Shown here: positions 23,601-32,114 of the stretch, piece by piece
Numbering within the stretch: position 1 is the stretch's first letter
Layout: every line of letters begins with the position of its first letter
NCBI GenBank assembly: GCA_000708835.1
Contig: DF237654.1
Coordinates: 1 to 41,983, forward strand
Reading direction: 5' to 3'
Length of the DNA: 41,983 bases
DNA from: Klebsormidium nitens
Lineage: Eukaryota; Streptophyta; Klebsormidiophyceae; Klebsormidiales; Klebsormidiaceae
Program-made: the position numbers and the translations under genes
The notes under the pieces: model-generated
Databases searched by the model: none
What the model was told of the DNA's origin: nothing
The model's input: the letters and a program-made list of their open reading frames with translations, nothing else

Positions 23601-23684
23601 CGAGCGGAGCTATCGCACGTCCAATCAGGGCCGGTGATGATCCCCAGGGCGGCGGGGGGTAATTTCAGACGCGGTGTTGGATAG
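8685..23684 (+). CDS. Giant coiled-coil and polyampholyte-repeat protein, about 1757 aa
   Basis: Exons: 8685-9344, 10541-10813, 11082-11151, 12246-12430, 12848-12919, 13951-13992, 14714-14776, 15511-15562, 16262-18510, 19019-19201, 20091-20177, 20958-21114, 21471-21922, 22207-22488, 23238-23684 (TAG). All junctions are GT-AG and in phase. The ATG at 8685 has good context (ACCATGA). An extra first exon at 8461-8517 (ATG at 8461) would splice in phase to 8664. Order of regions: a disordered, charged N-terminus (about 1-220); a coiled coil encoded by small exons (about 330-470); about 13 acidic/basic repeats (about 490-1200); a basic stretch with KATQTDD; a second coiled coil (about 1285-1340); and an Ala/Pro/Gly-rich tail. 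I see no enzyme or membrane domain. The role is unknown; a structural or scaffolding job is inference. If the GTGGGT donor at 10814 is unused, the frame stops at 10822, so a two-gene model remains possible. Confidence 0.72.
10124..10637 (+). repeat. Four tandem copies of an intron end plus exon start
   Basis: Four copies begin CTGCAGGA(C/T)GCCGAGATCGG at 10124, 10258, 10391 and 10535, with spacings of 134, 133 and 144. Each unit holds the end of the intron, a CTGCAG acceptor, and roughly the first 90-105 bases of the second exon of the giant gene. The last copy runs on into the full exon and is intact. Copies 1 and 2 contain in-frame stops (TGA and TAG). Copy 3 is open and in frame with copy 4, so the acceptor ending at 10396 would add 48 residues. 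Confidence 0.85.
10998..11060 (+). repeat. Telomere-like C-strand repeat in an intron
   Basis: The intron just before exon 11082-11151 holds degenerate copies of the plant telomere C-strand unit: CCCTAACCCCTAAAG, then GAACCCTAAAATCCC. It may be an ancient interstitial telomeric insert or a telo-box-like sequence. Confidence 0.45.
13856..13908 (+). repeat. Low-complexity A/G tract in an intron
   Basis: An almost pure A tract with scattered G lies about 40 bases upstream of the 42-base exon of the giant gene. It has simple-repeat character and no coding meaning. It leaves only a short pyrimidine stretch before the acceptor at 13950. Confidence 0.8.
14905..15268. repeat. Large imperfect inverted repeat in an intron
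   Basis: The segment 14917-14989 (starting CCGTGGAAGGAGATCGTGG) matches the reverse complement of 15182-15254 (CCGTGGAAGGAGAACGTGG). Weaker similarity extends outward and inward to about 14905-15003 and 15165-15268. The arms are separated by roughly 190 bases. The transcript could fold into a long hairpin within the intron between exons 14714-14776 and 15511-15562. Confidence 0.65.
16310..18200 (+). repeat. About 13 coding repeats of alternating acidic and basic blocks
   Basis: Within exon 16262-18510, units of about 38-60 codons repeat. A typical unit is D-E-(L/V)-D-x-(E/D)-G-N-V-V, then (I/L)-E-E-(V/F), then a G-(R/Q)-V turn, then RRVKKKVKR-like basic runs, and finally a Ser/acidic linker (SESDE, SGSDE). 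The early units (16455-16980) replace the D-x-D-G-N part with EEVIEEVxGEDGQV. Composition is dominated by E, D, K, R, V and G. Regular V/I spacing between charge blocks is visible. The DNA copies are diverged, so the array is old and kept at protein level. The opposite strand is also open for most of the exon, a by-product of the codon bias. Confidence 0.9.
18812..19062 (+). repeat. Decayed upstream copies of an exon start and its intron leader
   Basis: A leader, TACCTAGAG(A/T)AACTAGAGCGAG and variants, occurs three times (about 18818, 18919 and 18982). After the first copy comes an acceptor-like AG and a copy of the first 43 or so bases of exon 19019-19201 (GAGGTTTCGCGCTTCAAGTC), at about 18861-18903, which soon runs into a stop. 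The true exon follows the third leader. Confidence 0.8.
19204..19372 (+). repeat. Duplicated exon end plus G-rich telomere-like intron start
   Basis: After the donor at 19202 the intron begins with TAAGGGGTTTAAGGGTTTGG. At about 19278-19330 there is a second copy of the end of exon 19019-19201 (GATGCGCCAAAAGGCGACGC) followed again by GTGCGCAGGGTTTCGGGG. In the copy the KATQTDD coding motif reads KATQADD. The G-rich part resembles degenerate TTTAGGG. Confidence 0.75.
20195..20430 (+). repeat. Degenerate telomere-like G-rich tract in an intron
   Basis: Directly after exon 20091-20177 the intron carries many loose TTTAGGG-like words, including GGGGTTTATGGGGTTTAGGG, GGGGCTTACGGGTTCAGGGG, TTTAGGATG and CTTAGGGATTTGGGGTTC. 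The G-rich strand is the transcribed sense strand. Confidence 0.5.
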
Positions 23685-24619
23685 TTGGAGCGACGTTAAC
23701 GATGTTGGATAAGCGGATAAGCGGAATAGGTTCAAAGATGTCAAATAACCAGAATGAGAATGAAAGGTCTTCAATGGATCGGATATGGACCGGTCACTGG
23801 GAGGCTGCAGTGCGCCGGTCTGGGCAATCTGCCGCGAACGCCTAACGGAACGGCCGGGCGGACGCGTACGGTATCCGGGATACCTCGGATTTGATCGAAC
23901 ACGTATTATAGTGGCCAGTCATTACATGCTGCGGCAATCGACAACGCACTGATGTTAAGGAATGTGCAATATCAGGATTGTTAATCAAGCATACGAATAC
24001 GGGCCGCCGTGCAGATCATGTGTGTATACGGTACCAGCGCGCCGGGCAGTGTCCGACGCGCACTCGCAATGATATTGCGTGGATTGTGAACATGACGCAA
24101 TCCGGCCGAAGCTATAGCTAGACAAGCAGTGACTCTGATCAAGAGCGACGGTCGACCGTGATCACGTCTTTAAGCACATGCCGAGCGGCCTACTGCTGCA
24201 CATGCAATGATGCGCGCAAGTGCAATGATATCATTCCAATACCAAGCCTGATCCTAAGAGATTCAGGGCCGGATCAGCCGCGCTGCGCAGACAAGCCCAA
24301 GAAACACCACTAAGACGGTTCGAACCAGAAGTACACGACTGGAATATAAAGCCGCTTCAACTATGAGGACACTAAAGCGCTAGCTATACATAGTCCGTCC
24401 ACAAGCACATGTCTTGCACATGCTTTAACTCTTGCTACCATCGAATCCGTTGCATGCGAACACCGGTTTAAACATGGCGTGAAAACACGAGAAATCAGAT
24501 ATCATCAGCCTGACAAGAATCGGACGGAAAACCAAATCAATGTTTCGCTCAAACTCCAAAGTTGCAGTACCCCAATCAGGGTTTGTCGAATAACCATGTA
24601 CGAGAGCTGAAGGCCTGCA
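23685..24619. other. Convergent intergenic spacer
   Basis: This is the space between the stop of the giant gene on the plus strand and the stop of SNF12 on the minus strand. Both 3' untranslated regions and poly(A) sites must lie here. I see no open frame of note, no exon-like GC-rich block, and no clear repeat apart from GGATAAGCGGATAAGCGG near 23707. Confidence 0.55.
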
Positions 24620-27600
24620 TTAAGTTCCCCCTTGACTGTCCGCCCCAGTGGCTAACCGCCGGTTGAGGTATCGCACAACCGCATCCTCCACCCTGCAAAC
24701 AAAGCCCATGTGACGATTGAGAGACTGGGAGGATTCCCAGACCGTTAAACAAAACGATACGGATACTGCTGTTGGCTTGGATAACACATTGCGATTCGCT
24801 GAATATGCGCTGACGGCCTTCTGGACAGCATTCCCAAAGCTTGTCTGAAGTCCGCTCCGCTTTCCAGTCTCCCAAGAAGGGCAACGTAAACACACATTTC
24901 AAGGTATGAATCGACCGCTCTTCCCGCACAGAGCGTTTTCGCCGTTTGCTAGATTCGGAATCCGTGCGTTACCAGATCCAGAAGGCCGGAAAAGCTCAAC
25001 ACAACACATTCTTCGGCAGCCTTTCGACAGCACCCTCAGATGTGCGTGTTTATGTCCGACCGGCGCTCCCGCCAGACTCCGCCCGGTACTCAAACTTGGT
25101 ACAAAGTGTGCCCAATACAAAGTTTGCCCGGTCGCCAATTTGAAAACCCGTGCCTGTAACCCAGATCTGTATCACGAAAACCCGGAAAATTTTGTAGGCC
25201 CAGCATACACCAAACCCACGTGTACAAAACACCGCACTTCAACCTGAATCCCCTTCGAGAGCAGCGTTATGTCCCGCGGCTCCAGTCGCAACCACCACAG
25301 ATGCCTTGAAACACTAAAGTCCAAACCCCAGTACTTTGATTCTCCAGAACAAGCAAACTTCCAATCCTCCAAAAGTCGGCCCGTCCACCTGTTGGCGACC
25401 TTCAATTCATTGCAGACGCGTCTGCAATGCAACTACCCCAGGTGCCATGGCGTGCAGAGTGCGGAACCCCATTATACCGATAAATCTTTAACCAACAATT
25501 CATAACGACCTTAACCCACCAGGCCTGTGTGTAGAAGTCGGACCGCCGCTCCCGCTCCAGGCTCCGCCCCGTCTCCCCGTTCGCGAGCTTCAGATCCCGC
25601 GTCTGCGACGCGATCACGCCGTTGATGAAATCGACGGGCGAGTGGCTGAAGCCGAGGTAGAACGCGCGCCGCCGACGGTGCTCGTTGATCTTCCGAATCG
25701 CGGCCGCGATCGCGGAGTCTTGCGCATCGATGTCGCGGTGCTTCTCGAGGCTCGAGAGGAACGCGGCCATCTCGCGCTGGAGGGCCACCGGGGCGTCGAC
25801 CTATGATATGGAAGAAGAGCTTATGAATAAGGACCGGCCACGTATATTGATACTGCGAAAGTAGGGGCGTGAACTGCGAAATCCTACCTTCGATGTCGCG
25901 GTGCTTTTCGAGGCTCAAGAGGAACGCGGCCATCTTGCGCTGGTGAGCCACGGGGGCGTCCGCCTGGAATAAGGGGGGAGCGCTTATTGACAAGGAGTGG
26001 ATCCCTGCTGGGAGCTTACATGGATACGGCATGAGTGCTTGCTATGTTAACAGAGCACGAGGGCGTCTACAGGGACCGCTTATGATGAGGAGTGGGAACA
26101 TGCTGAGATGCCATCCCGATATACCCCCCAGGAATGAATGCCCTCGACAAAGCGTAACATCAAATGCTTACTGCATGTAAGAGGACCGTAACCGGACTGC
26201 AAAGGCACGAAGGTCGACCTTGACAACGAGGCGGTGCTCAACAGCATGGAAGTAGCGCCTTTGAGAGGGGCTAGCGGGGTTCGAAGATAAAAGCAGCGGC
26301 TTCACAGGGGCAAGAGCGTCCCACCAGGCGAAGACGGTGGGAAGCGAGTGTAAGCGCGAGCATTCTCGAGGCGAAAATTACAGCGTTTTAATCAGAGGTT
26401 TCGGCTATGAGTCGGGGGAAAAGAGCGGCAGCCTTGCATGGCAGAAGAATGGCGCTTCTAAACTTGGCGGGTGCGGTGGAAAAGAAATAGACCTTTGCTT
26501 ACTCTCCAGTAGTCCACTACCAAGAAGAAAGTGTTTCTCCTGACGCCTCACCGTGATGTCATAGCACACGTCAGCGGTCCGCTTCTGCCCCCCCAGCTTG
26601 ACCCGGTGCTCGATCACGATCGGCGGCGCGGGCGCGAGGTGCGGCGTCAGCTTCTGCGCGAGCCCCGCGAACTTGAGCTTCTCTTCGGGCCCGAAGAGCG
26701 CGCGCAGGGGCGCATCGGCGTTGATGCACGTCGGGTCCGATCCGTCCTGCAGCTTCTTCTCCTTGATGTACTGCGGGAGATATCGCAAAACGATTGGGAT
26801 TTTAGTTCGTGGGATAGGGTATGAAAGGCTCAGGGCGTCTTAAAAGACCCGGAGTGCGTGCGCATGAGTGCACCCCGTGTTGTACCGTATCCATGGTCCT
26901 GCATCTAGTTTAAAATGTACTGTAAGGAAGACTTGTTTCAAAAGCCGGGTGAACTTCCACTACTATTAGATCGTCGTCTCTTGACACCTCGTTTCTGAGC
27001 ATTAGAAGAGAAAGAGCGAATAGGCTGAGCTGCATCACCCCAACGGCGAAAAGGTAAAGGAATGAAGGGCGGGAATCAAACCTGAACAAGGGCAGGAAAA
27101 ATACTAGTGCCATGACTGGATCTGCCAGAGCGAATGCATATGGACGAAGGAAAGTGAGAGAAAGCCAAGCAAAGAGGAGAGACGAAAAGCAAAGTGAAGA
27201 GCCGCCGACCCGAAAGACGAAGAAAAAAGATGGAAGAAGAAAAGCGAAGTGGATTGAGGTGAAGCAAAGCGAAAGAAGAGAAAGAACATAGAAAAATTTG
27301 AAAATGCAAAATCAAAGAAGAGGAGAGGGGATACAGAAAACGTGTGCCGGAAGAGAAGCAACAAGGAAAGAGAGGCGCCGTAATCACCTGCCAGAGCGCA
27401 GCAATGATGCGTGGCCGCGTATCCACTTCGATCCCCACCAGGTTCGCGAGCCCCTCCGCAAGTTTGTACCGTTCCGGTACGTAGTTCATCTCGAGCGTGA
27501 TCTTAGCCACAAACTCCTGCGCCCCTCGCCGCTTCACCTCGAACGCGTCAGTGTCTCCGGCCGCCCGCGCGCCCTCCCACACGATCGTGTGCTCTTCCGG

Positions 27601-29180
27601 GTAGAGCTCTTTGTCGAGCTCGATGGTGATCTTTTTGAAGAAGGATGAGAATTTGGGGTCTTCGGTGCGTGGGAGTAATGAGGGGGTTTGTGGGTTTGGA
27701 GGGGTTTGCGGGGGTGCGAGGAGGCGGCCTGTGAGGTGAAGGGTCCATGAAGGAGGGTCCTACAGAGCAAAACGAGAACGCCTCACACTTCTTGATCAAA
27801 GACTGGGTCGTAACGGCACGTTTGGGATAGACACTTTTCTGGTTGCTCCCGGGAAGCCACATTCGTCTGGGAAGCGTGCTCAGATTTGTAAGGGGCGATC
27901 CGAGGTGAACCATTATCAAAATTAGGAGGGCCGTAACAGCAGTATACCTCGATGGACGAAAAAGCATCAGGTTGGTGTTTCTTGCGAATCCCCCAGAAGA
28001 CAGCATGACTTCCGCAACCGTCTTAGATTGGTGGTCCCATCAAAAAGGAAGGAGAACCGCTTAGTCCCTCCTTGCATCTGGTTATGTACCTCAAGAAAGA
28101 AAAAGAGGGCCGCATAATTGCAAGAGGACTGACTTAACATAATCAAACGCACTGATCTGCTCGTTGTTCAAACAACCAATATTCAGTGCACCTGCTTTGT
28201 GCTAAACAGAGGCCTCCATTTTACCTTTGAATTTACAACGGAGGAACAGAACGACGTCCATAAGATGCCAACACACTGAGTTGGGAACCGCAGTCCCAAG
28301 AGAAGCAAAGCGAGGAACAAACAACAGCGCATAGGACCAATTTACCACACTAGTTTCCTTTTGGTGGGGCTGAAAGACAGCAAATATGACCAGATTGCCA
28401 TACCATCTTCGCCGCGGCTTTCTTTCGCCCCCCCGCCGGCTGGTCCGCGCTTGTGTTGAACACGTACACGCGCAGCGTCCGCGCCGTCCGCTGCGGGATC
28501 TTCAGCGCCTCCTGGATGTCCAGCTTCTTCCGCGCGATCGTCGCGTCGACCCGCTTCTCTAGTTCCAACAGCTGCGAGTACAGCCGGCTCTCCGGAACGA
28601 ACGCCGCGATCCGCTCCGGGATCTGCTTCTCGGCCGCCTTCTTCTTCTTCCGCTTGGCTGCCGGCAGCGCTTCTGCTGTCTTAACCACGGTGATCCCGCT
28701 TCCTAACCCGGGCCGCCCCCGCTTCTTTCCAGTCGCTGGTCCGGTTTGTGGGGTAGAGAATCTGCTCGGAGTGCCTCCCACTACCCCCGGTCGGAGCGCC
28801 GGAGTGCCGAGAGGGCTTGCAGTTGCAGGGGGCCGGATGGGGAGGCCGGAGGGCGGGGTGGGGCGGGGGGGGAGGCCTGGGGTGGGGGTGCGCTGGTTTG
28901 GGGTTAATCCACGCAGGTTAGCGGATGCCGAGAGCCCCGGCAAGCGATCAGTGGACGGCGTGACAGTGGAAAAGGGGGGTGTCACTAACCCGGGCGCTAA
29001 CCCAGGCGCTATGCCTCCTAGAACGGGGGTGCTGGGATGCCCGGGGGTGGATCCTGAGGTGAAACCGGGGAATGGGATGGGGGACACGCGGCCTGAGGCG
29101 TCTGGTGTCAGCTGATTGTGAGAAACAGAGCCGGGGTTGCCGAAGGCAGGGGTCCCCATTTGACCTGGATTGGACGCCAT
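24620..29180 (-). CDS. SNF12: SWI/SNF complex component SNF12 homologue (BAF60/SMARCD, CHC1-type), SWIB domain
   Basis: Accessory subunit of SWI/SNF ATP-dependent chromatin remodelling complexes in the nucleus. Exons on the minus strand: 29180-28404, 27759-27388, 26770-26552, 25800-25520, 24692-24620 (TAA), giving 573 aa; all junctions GT-AG and in phase. Plant homologues are about 530 aa. Residues 1-180 are Pro/Gly/Thr-rich and disordered. Then come a KRKKKK basic patch and the conserved block RVDATIARKKLDIQEALK ending LRVYVFNTSADQ (to about 247). Next are WTLHLTGRLL, the SWIB/MDM2 fold (about 351-430, NYVPERYKLAEGL to LAQKLTPHL), the family motif INEHRRRRAFYLGFSHSPVDF, and a C-terminal VEDAVVRYLNRR. 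The start is uncertain: a good acceptor at 29202 would add DYEKRLL and imply an unseen upstream exon. A frame-breaking exon copy lies in intron 3. Confidence 0.95.
25888..25963 (-). pseudogene. Duplicate of the start of SNF12 exon 4, possible poison exon
   Basis: This 76-base stretch in intron 3 copies the start of exon 4 (25800-25520). It reads ADAPVAHQRKMAAF and on to LEKHRDIE, against VDAPVALQREMAAF and LEKHRDID in the true exon. It has its own ATTCCAG acceptor and a GAAG/GTAGGA donor. It enters in phase 0 and leaves in phase 1, so its inclusion would shift the frame of exon 4. The intron leader (ATAAGC.CTC type) is duplicated with it. Confidence 0.7.
27110..27380 (-). repeat. Long polypyrimidine tract in SNF12 intron 2
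   Basis: On the plus strand this segment is strongly purine-biased, with recurring AAAGCGAAG and GAAGAAAAG words. On the sense (minus) strand it is therefore a tract of about 270 bases rich in C and T, starting soon after the donor of exon 27759-27388. The minus-strand open frames across it are intron read-through. Confidence 0.6.
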
Positions 29181-29201
29181 TAGCAACCGTTTCTCGTAAT
29201 C

Positions 29202-30195
29202 CTGCTACAAGGAGATTATCGGGGCAGGAGGGCCAAGGTGTTCAAAACCTTGATGCTGGCATCAGCGAGCCTAAAATCTCTCAATCTTGCTGGATGAAGG
29301 ATCTCCCACGACCATTCTTGTGTCAGCTTCTTCTTTAAGACAGAGTAGCTACAGGAGGTGCGGGGGGAGCGGTGACATCTAATCCATCAACTGAAAGGCT
29401 CAGATGACTTCCTGGCAGGAAGACTGTCAGTCTAGACCAGCTTGTGAAGTCTTTGAGCGTCCCTGAGCGCCATGTTCGAGAGCACTAGCTAGTAGGTAGC
29501 TTGGTCTTGAAGCTGAACTTGAAGTTGGAGACGATCGTGCACTTCAGAATGTTTGGAAATTGAATCAGAGAATGAAGGGCGCCCAAAATTTTGGAAAATC
29601 CACAAATTTCTGTCCACCTCATGACGCCTCCTTCGATGGGACCTGACACCGGCATCGAGTTTTAGCAGCGGAAACGCTGTCAGGTTGGGAAAAACGGCAA
29701 ATTTTCCAATAACCGGCACTTTGCACGGGCCATTCCGTTGAGGAATGCGGTTCAAATTTCGAAAATTTGTTGTTGCTCTTTCTATACAGTAGATTTAATG
29801 GATCTCGTTCGCCACTGACACAGCATCCATCAAGCCTTGCTTGCGGCTTGCCTGACAGCTAGAGAGATACTAGGTACTACAAAGGTACCTACTCAAATCT
29901 TACGAATGGATAAGAGGCGCCTCTTTGACGTTCATGCCCCTATTTAACTATCACGCCCCCAGCTCATTTGACAAGTACGACGCTCATCCGCTTTTGAAAT
30001 GTACTTCCAAGTCTGGCCTAAACTTGTCCATAGGTACCACGGGTGGATAAAGAAGCAGAACGGGACCCAAACTTCTTGAGGCCTTGGACCTCTAGCTCGG
30101 TCAGGTTCTTCTTTTTTAGATCGGAGAATAAGTGCTATGTTGAGGGCTGAAGGGGCAGCTCTTGAAAATCGAAGAGCAGTAGGACGGACAGCTCA
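29202..30195. other. Intergenic region between divergent genes
   Basis: This lies upstream of SNF12 on the minus strand and of the coiled-coil gene on the plus strand. Promoters and possibly first exons of both should lie here. I see no supported coding exon. TAGGTAC/GTACCTA words cluster at 29869-29893 and 30030-30040. Confidence 0.4.
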
Positions 30196-32114
30196 ATGGA
30201 GTCACAGCAGTCTGCGATAGAGAGGACATGTACTTCTTTAGATGCAAGCAAGCTCTTTGCAGATGAGGAACATTTGGGAACACGACTCGCTGAGCACAGC
30301 TTGTGCTGGATGCCATTCATAGGAGCAAGACAGCAGAGGCCCAGCGGGAGTTGGTTCTGAACGCCTGCTCCAAACGCTGTAAGCAGCTGCAATCCTCTGC
30401 CAGGCAGCCGACAGGGGGAGCTGAATGGGGGGCTGCCAGCGTTGCTGAAATGCAAGCGTTGCTGAAGAAGTTGAAGGTGAGTAACTGCATTCTCAATCCG
30501 AATCATGCTTTTTCATTGTGGAACGTGAAAGTAAGTGCAGCCTAGGGCCATAGTGCATATATCAGAGAAGCTTCACTTATCCAATCAGAGGGCAGGAGAT
30601 GAGCGTTTCCCAGCAACATTCAATCGCTCTCCAGGGTCAAGCCCCAGACTTGTTCAAGCAACACAGTGGGGTGCTTAGAATCACTCTCGCACGGTCACCG
30701 CCAACTTCGGCATGTCTATCATCACAATGAGCTGTCTGGCCGGTGCAAAACGAAATCGACGATGTGATTGAGGGTGATGCTAGCTTCATGACTGCAGAAC
30801 GCCTGTTGAAAGGTCCGTCTTTGTACAACGTTATGCAATGTCAACGGGAAGTATCTGGAAGCTTCTGACCTTTGAAAATCCAGGATTTTGCGGCTGGCCT
30901 TCGCAAGGATCTCAATCCTGTTTCTACGCCTCTCCTGGAAGAAAGATGCCAAAATCTTAGGCAACGTCCTTCTTGGCAACTGAGGATGTTAGCTGCCAAC
31001 CAAGTTCACATTGAGACGGCCATGAGTGGCAAGCTATTGTTGCTGATTCTCGAAGCTCTGCCTGAGTCCAGGATCATTCACCAAAAAGGGATCACGGCAA
31101 GAGACGACAGGGACAGAGATGAAGAAGTAGCGGTCCTTGTTTCCTTGCTTTCGGCTCTTTGGTTGCTGCAGACTCAGGTCAGTAATGAAGACTTTCCTTG
31201 AAATGGAAAGAAGAGAAACGACGATGCGCTCAAGCTTTGTCGCCGCCATCTCCTGCAGCCTATTGTCCTGGGCATCGCTCTCGGCTCCGGTCTGGCGTCA
31301 CTTCTCAGATGGAGTAGCCTGCAGAGGGATCCCCCAAGCGGAGTAGGACAACCGGGGGCGCGCAGCTTCACGATCGATGTCCAGAATGAGGGCAAGCTCG
31401 TGCTGCCAGCTGTCGAACCCAGTGAGCCAACCCGAGGTCCTACAAACGAATAATGTTACCTTTGGAAGCGTTCCTTCGAAGCTCAAGGGCTTGTCTGCAT
31501 ATAGTGGGGGTGGATACAGGGACTTGTCTTGAGCTGCTAAGGCCAATGACAACACTGATCTGATTGTCACGGGTCTTCATGGCAATTTTGTGAGATTTTC
31601 AAATCGCGAACTTGCGTTGGCAACCGAACAGGCATGTTTGATGCCTACTTTGAGATACCACGGAAAGAGACGCTAAGTCTGCTTGGAAGAGTTGATCTAT
31701 GTTTGAAGACGTCTGGTTGAGAGGGTGACCAAACGGAAGCGGGCGTCTCATCATCGATCACTTGTGACGCTGTTGCATCAGGCCCCTGAGAATCCCTACG
31801 ACTGTCGGAAGTAAAAGGAGAATTCATTTTAGCAATGAATAAGAAAGAGAAAGAAGAACTGGGAGTCAAGGAAAGCAGCCCAAGCCGTAGGCACTTGCTC
31901 AAGTAGCGCAGACTCCTTCTTTCTTCAGCCACCCACTTCGTCTAACGGCCCACCCGTCTCCCCTTCCGAACGCATGCCGTTACAATTCCTTCTGCAGCCC
32001 GACGATTTTCTCGTCGTTACCTTCCGGCCGGACGCGGGATCAAGGCATCGGGCGGCCCCTACGGTGCGGCAGGCGACAGCGCTGCTCAACTTCATGCGGC
32101 CCCGCAATGGCTGA
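30196..32114 (+). pseudogene. Unrecognised coiled-coil gene, probably broken or mis-sequenced
   Basis: From an ATG at 30196 the frame reads MESQQSAIERTCTSLDAS and on to GTRLAEH. After a one-base shift near 30299 it continues as LVLDAIHRSKTAEAQREL to LLKKLK before a GTGAGT donor at 30477. A third segment, EIDDVIEGDASFMTAERLLK (about 30746-30805), is open in yet another phase. Exon 30884-31177 (98 codons, DFAAGLRKDLNPVSTPLLEE to LWLLQTQ) has a CCAG acceptor and a GTCAGT donor. A GC-rich terminal exon, 31929-32114 (PPTSSNGPPVSPSER to MRPRNG, TGA), fits its phase. An alternative ending, 31410-31532, also fits. Leu/Glu/Arg-rich helices suggest a coiled coil. I do not recognise the family. The phase conflicts point to decay or sequence errors. 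Confidence 0.35.

Noticed and set aside
27104-27364. Minus-strand Phe/Ser-rich frames
   Set aside because: They are translations of the polypyrimidine intron tract of SNF12.
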